Source of the DNA: Haematobia irritans
Lineage: Eukaryota; Arthropoda; Insecta; Diptera; Muscidae
Direction of reading: 5' to 3'
Length of the DNA: 64,000 nucleotides
Assembly (NCBI RefSeq): GCF_050003625.1
Contig: NC_134398.1
Coordinates: forward strand, 204,277,313 to 204,341,312
Each line of letters opens with the position of its first letter. The first letter of the stretch is position 1. Shown here in pieces: positions 34,868 through 46,581 of this stretch. A program made the position numbers and the translations under genes. Below the pieces are notes generated by a model. That model saw nothing but the letters and a program-made list of their open reading frames with translations, did no database searches and was not told the origin of the DNA.

Positions 34868-35625
34868 GCCATTTTGGTCCGATCGGACCAAAATTGGTCC
34901 AAAAAATATTAATTCTTAAATTTGGTCCGATGGTCGCACCAAAATTGGTACAAAAAAATATCAATTTTTAAATTTGGTCCAATGGTCGGACCAAATGGAA
35001 TTTGGTTGATTTTGGTCCATTGTCGTCAAATCGGTAATTCTTTCAAATTTTTTTATAGAAATGAAATATAGACAAAATTTTCTGTAAAAATAAAATTTTG
35101 GCTAAATTTTCTATAAAAATGAAAATTTGACAGAATTTCCTAAAGAAATGAAATTTGGGAAAATTTTTGTACAGAAATGAAAGCTTGACAAAATTTTCTA
35201 TAGAAATTAAATTCTGACAAAAATTTCTATAGAATTGAAATTTTAGCTAAATTTTCTATTGAAATGAAATTTTGACAGAATTTCCTAAAGAAATGAAATT
35301 TTGACAAAATTTTCCTATAGAAACGAAATTTTGTCAAAATTTTCTATAGAAATAACATTTTCACAAAATATTCTATAGAAATAAAATTTTTACAAAATTT
35401 TCTGTAGAAATAAAATTTTCTACAGAAATAAAATTTTGACGACATTTTCTATAGATGTAAAATTGTGACAAAATATTCTATTTAAAATTTTCACAAAATT
35501 TCTATAGAAATAAAGTTTTGACAACATTTTCTGTAGAAATAAATATAAATACAAATTTTGAATAGAAATAAAATTTTGACAAAATTTTCTATAGAAGTAA
35601 AATTTTGGAAAAATTTTAACTTTTA
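34868..35625 (-). repeat. 'Head 2' plus 29-bp minisatellite array
   Basis: The head (34868-35040) has GTTGCCATTTTGGTCCGATC, GGACCAAAATTGGTCC and GGTCGGACCAAATGGAATTT, short palindromes around GGTCCGATCGGACC. From 35041 about 20 diverged array units follow, including GAAATGAAATTT variants. Confidence 0.88.
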
Positions 35626-35689
35626 AATTATATTATTTTATGGTTCCCATATTTGTTTTGAAAAAGGGTTTCATTTGGTATGAAAAGTT

Positions 35690-36030
35690 TTCATTTGAAA
35701 TTTAAATGCTATAACTCCGTATGCACCTCAATAACATGCCGATGAAACAGTTTTGTATTGTATTTTTAAAAGGCCTTGACACTTTAACAATCGATAACAC
35801 ATTTATCGATATTTTACTAACCTCCGACAATTCTTAGCGTTCGGTCATACTTTAAAGGTTGAGTTACATACCATGCGTCCGTTGATTGAAGAGTTGAATT
35901 TTCTCTTTGAAATCAACCATTCCATCAACGCACGGATTAATGCATGATATGTAACTCAAACTTAAGATTCTTTACAAACACAGACATTCCGTCCGGATAA
36001 ACTTGTAGTATGGACGGCGCATAAGGAATT
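35690..36030 (+). mobile_element. ACAGACTAT-family MITE relic with a nested small MITE
   Basis: CGATAACACATTTATCGAT, CTCCGACAATTCTTAG and AAACACAGACATTCCGTCCG match the family at 20952. They are split by a 113-bp foldback (about 35858-35970) whose ends are GTTGAGTTACATACCATGC and GCATGATATGTAACTCAAAC. Confidence 0.7.
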
Positions 36031-36039
36031 CATGTTAAA

Positions 36040-36845
36040 ACAGTGTTATCGGCGCGAAAAATAAATATTTACTAGAGGTGTCTGTCGGACATAAGCGGAA
36101 ATTGTGATTTTTAACAAAAAATTTCATTTTTCAAATTTAGCATATCAACACTTGTAGACTAGTGTAATTAGTTATATTTTTGTTTGGTTGATTTTCCATA
36201 TGAAATTTAATACACGATCGAAGAGACTAGACGAGGCCGCGGGAATCAGTCAATAACGTTAACTTAATTGTAACGTATCTGTCGTCGCTTTTATTTCTAA
36301 TACGAGAATTGTGCTAAAAAGAAAACTGAAGTAGAAAACTGGAGTTTTTTTATAACAACTTTTATTTCGGTCTGACTTTGCGTTTTTCGATGATAGTTTT
36401 GCTTGATATTTAATATCCATTACACCACATACAACATGGATAAAGTGAGAAAAATATAAAAAAATATGAATATTGCAAAGCCAAACAAAAAAAAAATAAT
36501 ATATTATATTTATATATCTGTAATAAAGTGTGTGAAAAAGTTGGCAATTTGAGACTGTGACACACAAAAATACTGTGTTTTTTTTTGCTCTATGTTAAAT
36601 ATTTATATATAAAAGATATTTGACATTGAGATAATTTTTTGTTTATAGATAATATGATAACGGATTTAATCGCTTTAATAATTGTTGTTTTATGGAAAAA
36701 TATATATATACATTAAAGATTGTATAAAGCAAATTAATATGTGAAGTTTGTTGCAAATATATTCGAATAGACACGGAGTATTAATCTATATAAAAATCAA
36801 ATTTTTATTATTGGAACGGTTTCACCTCAATCATATAGAATTCAC
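36040..36845. other. Intergenic, no gene seen
   Basis: No gene or repeat family recognised; several AT-rich low-complexity tracts. Confidence 0.35.
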
Positions 36846-36849
36846 ATTG

Positions 36850-36990
36850 CAACCATGGTTGCCACAGTTGGTAGAATTCTACCAAAAATGGTAGATTTTT
36901 TTCTGTTTGGAAAATTGGTAGAATTATTGATTTGTGGTACACTTTGCAAAATATTTCTCTCCAACTAGGAGGTACTTCATAAATTTTCTA
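36850..36990 (+). repeat. 'Head 1' flank of the minisatellite element
   Basis: CAACCATGGTTGCCAC, GTTGGTAGAATTCTACC, ATGGTAGATTTTTTTCTG and CTAGGAGGTACTTCAT lead straight into the array. A matching copy is at 41290-41405. Confidence 0.8.
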
Positions 36991-39835
36991 TTGAAATAAA
37001 CTTTTGACAATAATTTCTATAGAAATAACATTTTGACAAAATTCCATAGAAATAAAATGTTGACAACATTTTCTATAGATATAAATTTTTGACAAAATTT
37101 TCTACACAAATAAAACTTTGACAAAAATTTCTATAGAATTAAAATTTTGACAAAATTTTCTACAGAATTACAATTTCAACAAAATTTTCTATATAATTAC
37201 ATTTTTAACTAAATTTTCTATAGAAATAAAATTTTGAAAAAAAAAATTCTATAGAAATAAAATTTTGACAAAATTTCGATAGAAATAAAATTATAACAAA
37301 ATTTTTGATAGAATTAAAATTTTGACAATATCTTCTATAGAATTAAAATTTAAAAAAAATCTATAGAATTAAATTTTTGCAAAATTTTATATTGAAATAA
37401 ATTTTTGACCAAATTTTCCATAGAAATAAATTTTTGACCAAATTTTCCATAGAAATAAAATATTGACCAAATTTTCCATAGAAATAAAATTTTGACAAAG
37501 TTTTCTGTAGAAATAAATTGTTGACAAATTTTTGTATAGAATTAAAATTTTGACAAAACTTCGTACAGAATTAAAATTTTGACAAAATTTTGTATAGAAT
37601 TAAAATTTTGACACTATTTTCTATAGAAATAAAATTTTGACAAAATTTTCTATATAAATAAAATTTTCACAAAATTTTCTATAGAAGTAAAATTTTGACA
37701 AAATTTTCTATAGAATGAAAATTTAGACAAAAATTTCAATAGAAATAAATTTTTAACAAAGTTTTCTATAGAAATAAAATGTTGACAAAATTTTTATAGA
37801 AATACAATTTTGACAAAATTTTTACAAATTTTTCTATAGAAATAAAATTTTGACAAAATGTTCTATAGAAATAAGATTTTGACAAATTTTTCTATAGAAT
37901 TAAAATTTTGGCAAAAAATTTGACAAAATTTTCTGAAGAAATAAAATATTGACGAAATTGCCTACAGAAATAAATTTTGACAAATTTTTTGTAGGAATAA
38001 AATAAATGCCCAAATAAATTTGACAAACATTCTTTTCCTCTGTTGGTTAAGCTACAATTGTAGTTTAGTCAATGTATGGTTTTAAGCTGAAATAAAAAAC
38101 AACAACAATGCTTAAAGAACAAAACCAACAATAACAAAACAAAACAAAACAAAAGGAATAACATTTTGACAAAATTTTTGACAAAATTTTTAAAATTTTG
38201 ACAAACATTTCTATAGAAATAAAATTTTGACAAAATTTTTTGTAGAAATAAATTTTTGACAACATTTTTTATAGAAATAAATCTTTGACAAAATTTTTTC
38301 ATGGAAATAAAATTTTCCATAGAAATAATGTTGACAACATTTTTAATAGAATTAAACTTTTGACAACATTTTTAATAGAATTACAATTTTGACAAAATTT
38401 TCTATAGAAATAAAATTTTGACAAAATTTTCTATATAAATAAAATTTTCACAAAATTTTCTATAGAAGTAAAATTTTGACAAAATTTTCTATAGAATGAA
38501 AATTTAAAAAAATTTTTATAGAAATAAATTTTTAACAAAGTTTTCTATAGAAATAAAATGTTGACAAAATTTTTATAGAAATACAATTTTGACAAAATTT
38601 TTAAATTTTTTTCTATAGAAATAAAATTTTGACAAAATGTTCTATAGAAATAAGGTTTTGACAAATTTTTCTATACAATTAAAATTTTGGCAAAAAAATT
38701 GACAAAATTTTCTGAAGAAATAAAATATTGACATAATTTTCTATAGAATTAAAATTTTGACAAAATTGCCTACAGAAATAAATTTTGACAAAATTTTCTG
38801 TAGGAATAACATTTTGACAAAATTTTTGACAAAATTTTTAAAGTTTTGACAAACATTTCTATAGAAATAAAATTTTGACAAAATTTTTTGTAGAAATAAA
38901 TTTTTGACAAAAATTTTTATAGAAATAAATCTTTGACAAAATTTTTCATGGAAATAAAATTTTCCATAGAAATAATGTTGAAAACGTTTTTAATAAAATT
39001 AAAATTTTGACAACATTTTTAATAGAATTACAATTTTGACAAAATTTTCTATAGAAATAAAATTTTGACAAAATTTTCTATAGAAATAAAATTTCGATAG
39101 AATTGAAATTTTGATAATATCTTCTATAGAACTAAAATTAAAAAAATCTATAGAATTAAATTTTTGCAAAATTTTCTATAGAAATAAAATTTTGACAAAA
39201 TTTTCTATAGAAATAAAATTTTGACAAAATTTTCTATAGAAATAAAATTTTGACAAAATTGTCTATATAAGTAAAATGTTCACAAAATTTTCTATAGAAT
39301 GAAAATTGAGACAAAATTTTCAATAGAAATAAAATTTTCACAAAGTTATAAAATGTTGACAAAATTTTTACAAATTTTTCTATAGAAATAAAATTTTGAC
39401 AAAATTTTCTATGGAAATAAAGTTTTGACAAACTTTTCTTAGGAAATAAGATTTTGACAAATTTTTCTTTAGAATTAAAATTTTGGCCAAAAATTTCATA
39501 AAATTTTCTGAAGAAATAAAATATTGACATAAGTTTCTATTGAATTAAAATTTTGACAAAATTGCCTACAGAAATAAATGTTGACAAAATTTTCTGTAGA
39601 AATAAAATTTTGACAAAATTTTCTGTAGAAATAAAATTTTGACAAAATTTTCTGTAGAAATAATTTTTTTAAATTTTGACAAAATTGCCTACAGTAATAA
39701 ATTTTGACAAAATTTTCTGTAGAAATAAATTTTTGACAAAATTTTTTATAGAAATAAATTTTTGGACAAAATTTTTCATGAAAATAAAATTTTCCATAGA
39801 AATAAAATGTTGACAAAATTTTTAATAGAATAATA
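36991..39835 (-). repeat. Longest 29-bp minisatellite array (~2.8 kb)
   Basis: About 90 units of TTTTCTATAGAAATAAA plus ATTTTGACAAAA. A head 3 fragment is embedded at 38005-38155 (AAATAAATTTGACAAACAT, GTAGTTTAGTCAATGTATGG). Blocks of shared variants recur about 780 bp apart (TATATAAATAAAATTTTCAC at 37651 and 38432), showing segmental duplication inside the array. Confidence 0.93.
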
Positions 39836-41285
39836 ATAGAAAAAATCCTGAAAATATATCTGCTTGAAACAGAATGTGTGTGGGAGAATATGCTACAGAT
39901 GTGAGTTTTTAGGGTGTACATAAGATTACGTTTGGCCGAACTTTTGACCGTATTTACTTCTATAGATTATTCAGAACTGTCTCTATTCTACATTTATGGT
40001 ATAAAACCACTGTGAATTGTTTCAAATGTTTATACAATTGTTTTGTGATATTTAACTTGTGTTACCACCATGAAACCATAAACCAAAATTATAATCGTTT
40101 TGACCTCAAAACGAAATATCCATTATAGAATCGACACGAAAACGACATGCGTGAAGATTTAGTTATTCGGTCAATAGTTTTAGAGAACAACAATTAACAA
40201 AATCATAAATTAGGTTTAAAACAAATTTCCGAAATAACTGATCATTTGTAACATAAATAGTACAACAAATGTATATTTATGCGGTATTTCATGACAAATC
40301 GGGCTACCAATTTTTCTATTAATGGTTAACATTAATTGGTACGTACGTTTTGAGACAATTTCAACTGGACAGCATAAAAATTTACACCCCAAAAGGTAAT
40401 TAACCGATTGTAAATGTTTGCAAAATTTAAATTTACGCCCAAGATATGAAAGTTTATATTTTTTTCTATATTGCAACATAGTTGAAGGCAGTGCCCTTGG
40501 TTTGACAACTGCATTTGATTTGGAAAGACAAATGTCAAAATTAAAAATGTCAACTTTTAATTAAAAAAGCCGTTTCTTAGAAATGACAGTCAAATCAACA
40601 TTTAAACAAAGGAAATTTAAAAAATAAATATCCATAACAGAGAGACAACACGAAAAATTGACAGTGTTAAAAGTAAAGCAAAAAACAAACATTTTAAATT
40701 AAATGTAAATGCTCAATTTGAAAAACTAAAAACAAACAGTTTCACTTTTTCACTTGAAATTAAATGTTGTATTCGCTTTTTAACAAGCATCATCATCATC
40801 CTCTTCTTATTATTTTTGTTTTCTCATTTTCCAGCTTCTATCATAAATAATGAAAATTAAAAAAAAGGAAAACAAATGTTAAACACCAAAACATTGTTGC
40901 TCAGCCATTTACTTGAGTGCATGAAATAGTTTGAACGTCAATTGCTTTGTGCGGTCAATAGACAATAGGCATGTGGTAGAAATGTTGTTGGAAATCTAAC
41001 ATTTTGCTATGAAATTAGTATGTGCGTTTATTATAAATAATTATAATAAATTAATTTAATAATTTGCTCCGCGTAATGAAAGATTAGATAGAGTTCAAAA
41101 TAATTAAAATTAGCAGAGAGATTGAAAAGAGAGAGTGCGAGAGAGAAAAAATTTAGATACATTGGCAAAACTATGTCATTTACCATTAAGGAATTAGAAT
41201 TGATTTTATTTCCGGATTAGTGTTCACACACTAATACTACATTCACACTAAGCTCGAAATGTCGCTTTTGTATGGAAAGGTGATT
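39836..41285. other. Intergenic, mostly unique sequence
   Basis: A short relic of the 13850-14155 repeat is at 39845-39910. The rest is AT-rich and partly unique-looking, with a CATCATCATCATCC run near 40790 and a GAGAGAG tract near 41120. No ORF with coding character was found. Confidence 0.4.
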
Positions 41286-41289
41286 TGCA

Positions 41290-42020
41290 AACACAATTGC
41301 CACCAAAAATAGTAGATTTTCTTATTGTTTGGTAGATTGGTAGAACTCTTGATGTTTTGGTAGATTTTGCAAAATATTCTTCTCCTACTAAGAGGTACTT
41401 TACAAAGTTTTATAGAAATAAAATTTTGACAAAATTTTCTATAGAAATAAAATTTTGAAAAAAAAAATCTATGGAAATAACATTTTTGACAAAATTTTCT
41501 ATAGAAATAAAATTTTGAAAAATTTTCAATGGAAATAAAATTTTGAAAAAATTTTCAATGGAAATAAAATTTTGACAAAATATTCTATAGCAATAAAATG
41601 TTGACAAAAATTTCTATACCAATAAAATTTTGACAACATTTTCTATAGAAATAAAATTTTGACAAATTTTTCTATGGAAATAAAATTATGACAAAATTTT
41701 TATAGAAATAAAATTTTGACAAAATATTCTATAGCAATAAAATGTTGACAAAAATTTCTATAGCAATAAAATGTTGACAAAAATTTCTATAGCAATAAAA
41801 TTTTGACAAAATTTTCTATAGAAATAAAATTTTGACAACATTTTTTATAGAAAAAAAAATTATAAAAATAAAATTTTGAAAAATTTTCTAAAATAATAAA
41901 ATGTTGACAAAATTTTCTATAGAAATAAAATGTTGACAACATTTTTATAGAAATAAACTTTTGACAAAATATTCTATAGCAATAAAATTTTGACAAATTT
42001 TTCTATAGAAATAAAATCTT
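41290..42020 (-). repeat. 'Head 1' plus 29-bp minisatellite array
   Basis: The head (41290-41405) has TTGCCACC, ATAGTAGATTTTCTTATTG, TTGGTAGATTTTGCAAAA and AAGAGGTACTTTAC. About 20 array units follow, some with TATAGCAATAAAA variants. Confidence 0.9.
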
Positions 42021-42330
42021 CGTTTTGTTTGTTATTGTTGGTTTCTCTTTAATCATTATTATTGTTTTTGATCTCAGCTTAAAACCATGCATTGACTAAA
42101 CTACAAGTGTAGTTTAACCAACAGAGGAAAAGTATGCTTGTCAAATTTATTTGGGCAAAGCCCTATAGACTGCAAGATGGTTGGATGTACAGCTGTTTCG
42201 GAATTACCACATTCCTCATCAGCATCCTCTATTTGCAGCAAAACTATCAACCAATTATCAGAATAAATTCGGGTAATTCACTCAACCCAAAGTGGCCTAC
42301 ACTTGAACCTTCCGAAAAAAGGTTTGATAG
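42021..42330 (-). repeat. Dispersed repeat 'head 3', split copy (left part)
   Basis: Reverse complement of 124-448: CCATGCATTGACTAAACTAC, GGATGTACAGCTGTTTCGG and GGTTTGATAG. It continues after the inserted element at 43568 (TCGGCTACTGCCC) and ends about 43675. Confidence 0.85.
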
Positions 42331-43567
42331 CACTAGGTCACAAATAACAAAATTTTCTCTGTTATTTGTTTCTAGCATACTTTTCCCCATTGATTTTGAC
42401 CTACTAAACACGAAAATGAGTTTTAAAAATTTTTCTGTCGATTGGTTTTCGAGATAAAAATTTGTGAACTTTTTTTTTTAAATTTTTGGAGGTACACTTA
42501 CAATTTTGAGCATATCTTTCGTCTTCTTTGACCTACCCAGCAAAAAAAGCGTCGCCAAAAAAGTAATGAAAATGTTCTTTTTGGATCCGGAAGTGGTGCA
42601 AAATTGACGCAGAAGCGATGAATTTAACATGGGCTTGTCATAGGACGGAAGTCCTCCATTTCAACAGCCGTTGCACTGAATTTGCATCATTTCTTTAGGT
42701 GTGATCCGAATTCAATGTTTTGGATGTGAATTAAAAAAATTTGTGATATTTTGTCAAATAAATAATTATAATAAATTTTTATAATTTTTACTGGATTCTA
42801 ACGCTTGTTGGAAATGTTTGACCTCAAATATTTTCAAAAATTCAAATTTTTTTCAGATTGGATTTAGCATTTTTTTCGAAAAAATTTAAATGACTTGTAC
42901 CATTTATGAATTCTTACTCTGTTTTTAACCTATTTGAAACAAAAAAAGTTAAAATTACCCATTAAAAGTATGAAAAAACCAAGTTATAAAGAATTAAATT
43001 AAAAGAACTTCCTGGATAGTTAAAATAAAGAACATCATTGGGAGTGCATCTTCTGGAAGTGCTTTTAAAGTTGTGCCTTTGGAAGAACTTCCAAATTTTT
43101 TTGCTCGGTATTTGATCCTACTACTACTCAAATTACAATTAAAAAAACCAAAATGGCCACGTAAAAAAACCAAAATGGCTGTTAGCATCGTGTTTTATAT
43201 TTTATATGAATTTTTATATGGTTTTTTTCTGCCACATTTTTACTAAAAAAAAACGCCGTTTTTTAAGCTTTTTAAGCCGCCAACATCAAAACTACTTACC
43301 CGATTTGAAAATTTTCTGAGAATGAGTTGTAGACGGCTCAATTTTCTTTAATTTGAGTAGTAGTAGGATCAAATAGGTCAGAAGACGAAATATATGCTCA
43401 AAATTGTAAGTGTACCTCCAAAATTAAAACAAAAAAAAGTTCAAAAATTTGTATCTCGAAAACCAATCGATAGAAAAATTGTTAAAACTCATTTTCGTGT
43501 TTAGTAGGTCAAAATCAATGAGAAAAATTATGCTAGAACCAAATAACAAAACGACTGTTGGCTAGTG
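42331..43567. mobile_element. CACTA-ended palindromic element with TAG target duplication
   Basis: The ends CACTAG...CTAGTG are bracketed by TAG on both sides (42328-42330 and 43568-43570). Removing the insert restores the head 3 sequence GGTTTGATAGTCGGCTACTG seen uninterrupted (inverted) near 130. The arms of about 200-240 bp are inverted repeats (TTGATTTTGACCTACTAAAC, GAGGTACACTTACAATTTTG and GATCCTACTACTACTCAAAT with mirror copies at 43330-43530). CACTA ends with a 3-bp duplication are the hallmark of the CACTA (En/Spm) superfamily. There is no ORF, so it is non-autonomous. Confidence 0.8.
42536..43108 (+). mobile_element. CCCAGCAAAAA MITE, copy 3, nested
   Basis: CCCAGCAAAAAAAGCGTCGC to TTTTTTTGCTCGG with TA on both sides. 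The right arm of the host element (GACCTATTTGATCC, seen inverted at 43365) proves a clean TA target duplication. 573 bp. Confidence 0.9.
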
Positions 43568-43675
43568 TAGTCGGCTACTGCCCAAACAAATTTGCAAGCA
43601 TATCTCTTTTCCTTTGCCAAACTCAAGCTACACTTGTAGTTTAGTCAATGCATGGTTTTAAGCTGAGATAAAAAA

Positions 43676-43969
43676 TAACAAGAAATAAAATCTTGACAAA
43701 TTTTTCTATAGAAATAAAATTTTGACAAAATTTTCTATAGAAATAAAATTTTGACAACATTTTCTATAGAAAAAAATTGAAAAAATTTTCTATAGAAATA
43801 AAATTTTGACAAAATTTTCTATAAATTTCAAAATTTCCTATAGAAATTTCCTATAGAAATAAAATTTTGACAAATTTTTTATAAAAATAAAATGTTGACA
43901 AATTATCTATAGAAATAACATTTTGACAAAATTTTCTATAAAAATACAATTTTGACAAACTTTTCTATA
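43676..43969 (-). repeat. 29-bp minisatellite array
   Basis: About 10 units of the TTCTATAGAAATAAA repeat. The last unit is broken at TTTTCTATA by the next element and resumes at TAGAAATAAA (44298). Confidence 0.88.
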
Positions 43970-44297
43970 CAGCGAAAAAATAGTGAACCCACCAGAAAGA
44001 AAAATTTTGGTTAATTTCAGAAAATTTTGACTATTTTTAGAAAATTTTTCGACAAATTTATGAAAAATTTTTAGACATAATTAATTTTTTTCACTTGTTA
44101 AATAAAATTTTGTAGTTTGAAGGAAAAATATGCTTCATTTGTGTATAATTGTTTCCCGTTTTTTAGATCATTTATCTAACGTACTCAAAAAATGATTTGA
44201 GTAAAGGAAACTTTCTCCAAACATAATAATTCCATGAACTAAAATAAAGATAAATTGGCTTTAGTGAAATACAGAGTTCATTTTTTTTTTTTGAGTG
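43970..44297. mobile_element. TA-flanked small element inside the array
   Basis: Inserted in the CTATAG of an array unit: TTTTCTA|TA left and TA|GAAATAAA right. The ends CAGCGAAAAAA and TTTTTTTTGAGTG are A-rich imperfect inverted repeats. No ORF. Confidence 0.65.
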
Positions 44298-44404
44298 TAG
44301 AAATAAAATTTTCTATAGAAATAAAACATTTACAAAATTTTCTATAGAAATAAACTTTTGACAAAATTTTCTATAGAAATTTTGCAAAATTTTCGTGACA
44401 AATA
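44298..44404 (-). repeat. 29-bp minisatellite array, continued
   Basis: Three to four units, interrupted by the Himar1-like insertion at 44405. Confidence 0.8.
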
Positions 44405-45675
44405 ACATGTTGGCTGATAAGTCCCCGGTCTGACACATAGATGGCGTCGCTGGTATTAAATGTATATTTTTTTATATAGTACCAACCTTCAACTAATTCG
44501 TGTCAAAATTTGACGTCTGTAAGTCAATTAGTTTGTGAGATAGAGCGTCTTTTGTGAAGCAGCTTTTGTTATTGTGAAAAAAAAAAAATGAAAAAAAGGA
44601 ATTTCGTGTTTTGATAAAATACTGTTTTCTGAAGGGAAAAAAATACGGTGGAAGCAAAAACTTGGCTTGATAATGAGTTTCCGAACTCTGTCCCAGGGAA
44701 ATAAACAATAATTGATTAGTATGCAAAATTCAAGCGTGGTGAAATGAATACGGAGGACGGTGAAAGCAGTGGATGCCCGAAAGAGGTGGTTACCGACGAA
44801 AACATCAAAAAAAAAGCCACAAAATGATTTTGAATGACCGTAATATGGAGTTGATCGAGATAGCAGAGGCCTTAAAGATATCAAAGGAACATGTTGGTCA
44901 TATCATTCATCAATATTTGGATATGCGGAAGCTCTGTGCAAAATGGGTGCCGCGCGTGCTCACAACAACGTGTTGATGATTCTGAGCGGTATTTGCAGCT
45001 GTTAACTCGTAAGATACCCGAGTTTTTCCGTCGATATGTGACAATGGATGAAACATGGCTCCATCACTACAATCCTGAGTCCAATCGACAGTCGGATGAG
45101 TGGACAACGACCGGTGTACCGTCTCCGAAGCGTGGAAAGACTCAAAAGTCCGCTGGTAAAGTAATGGCCTCTGTTTTTGGGATGCGCATGGAATAATTTT
45201 TATCGATTATCTTGAGAAGGGAAATACCACCAACAGTGACTATTATATGGCGTTATTGGAGCGTTTGAAGGTCGAAATCGCGGCAAAACGGCCCCATATG
45301 AAGAAGAAAAAAGTGTTGTTCCACCAAGACAACGCACCGTGCCACAAGTCATTGAGAACGATGGCAAAATTCTTGAATTGGGCTTCGAATTGCTTCCCCA
45401 CCCATCGTATTCTCCAGATCTGGCCCCCAGCGACTATTTCTTGTTCTCAGACTTCAAAAGGATGCTCGCAGGGAAAAAATTTGGCTGCAATGAAGAGGTG
45501 ATCGCCGAAACTGAGGCCTATTTTGAGGCAAAACTGAAGGAGTACTACCAAAATGGTATCAAAAAATTGGAAGGTCGTTATAATCGTTGTATCGCTCTTG
45601 AAGAGAACTATGTTGAATAATAAAAACGAATTTTGACAAAAAAATGTGTTTTTCTTTGTTAGACCGGGGACCTGT
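44405..45675 (+). mobile_element. Himar1-like mariner, copy 2, defective
   Basis: Left end ACATGTTGGCTGATAAGTCC (one change from copy 1) at a TA. The right end is shortened to AGACCGGGGACCTGT, lacking the TTATCAGCCAA part, so it could not be mobilised. 1271 bp. It lies inside a 29-bp array. Confidence 0.94.
44588..45620 (+). pseudogene. Himar1-like mariner transposase, broken (copy 2)
   Basis: Pieces of one protein in several frames: 44773-44976 (ILNDRNMELIEIAEALKISK, the helix-turn-helix linker region), 44891-45196 (FFRRYVTMDETWLHHYNPES with the first catalytic Asp), 45247-45501 (HQDNAPCHKSLRTMAKF with the second) and 45339-45620 (YSPDLAPSDYFLFSDF with the third, to the C terminus ALEENYVE). 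At least four frameshifts separate them. Different lesions from copy 1 mean independent decay. Confidence 0.93.
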
Positions 45676-45798
45676 TAAAGTTTTACAAAAATTTTTTATA
45701 GAAATAAAATTTTGCAACAATTTTCTATTTTAAAATTGTTATTGCACAATTTTAAAATATTGCTATAAAAGTACAACTTGCTATACAAGTAATCTCTA
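45676..45798 (-). repeat. 29-bp minisatellite array, diverged end
   Basis: TTTTACAAAAATTTTTTATAG-like units, strongly decayed. Confidence 0.6.
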
Positions 45799-46261
45799 CA
45801 CCGAAAAAAAGTAAACTATTTTATAGGAAGAATAAACTAACTCGTGCGAAAATTGAACTAGCGTTGTTAAAACCAGAAAAAAAATACTGCCTTGTTGTAA
45901 TTTTTAACTGCAGTTCACGAAAGGTGTAAACCTGTCATATATTAGAAGAAAACATGAACTAAAAGTAAAGAAGAAAATCATTGGAGCCAAATCATTACCA
46001 TTTTAACCACACATTAGTTCATTCTTTGGGAATCGTACAAAAGTTTTCTTTTGCTCTAGTTCATATTGAACTTATGTATACGGTCATTGAACTTTATACT
46101 CATGTTTAGTTCATAAAATGTTTGAAACATATTTAAAAAAGTAAGATTTCATTAAGCTGCGGAAAATTTCGAAAAAATTTAACTACCAACAAATATTTGT
46201 TTTGCAATAAAAATAAGTTAAATTTAGCGTTAGTTTAACTACGGATTTTTTTTTTTCTGTG
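45799..46261 (+). mobile_element. MITE, CACCGAAAAAAAGTAAAC family, copy 1
   Basis: TA-flanked. The left end CACCGAAAAAAAGTAAACT and right end ACGGATTTTTTTTTTTCTGTG are partial mirrors. The body (TTTATAGGAAGAATAAACTA, GTGCGAAAATTGAACTA, GCGTTGTTAAAACCAG) recurs inverted at 50536-51011. No ORF. Confidence 0.8.
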
Positions 46262-46581
46262 TATAGAAATACATTTTTATTTATATTTGATTTTAGTGAA
46301 AAAATAAAAATATAGTCCAAAAGCGATGATAATACTGGAGTTTATTGGATAAACTGTTTCTAATTCTAAAGAAATTATTTAATATTCCTTTGTATATTTT
46401 GTCAAAAATAATATTTCGAAAATAGAGGTTTGGGCCAAAGTGTTTTTATAGTAAAACTTTTAGTTTAGCCTAAACACGCAATAGTTTATATTCCATTCTT
46501 TCGTTATCCCAATAAGTAATGACCCTTATTTTTCTTTTACTATTTCATTTCCAGTTTCGAAATATTGAGGATTGATTCAAT

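Noticed and set aside
36991..39835. Regular 29-bp repeats resembling a CRISPR array
   Set aside because: The units are directly contiguous with no unique spacers, and the surrounding genes are eukaryotic and spliced. It is a minisatellite.
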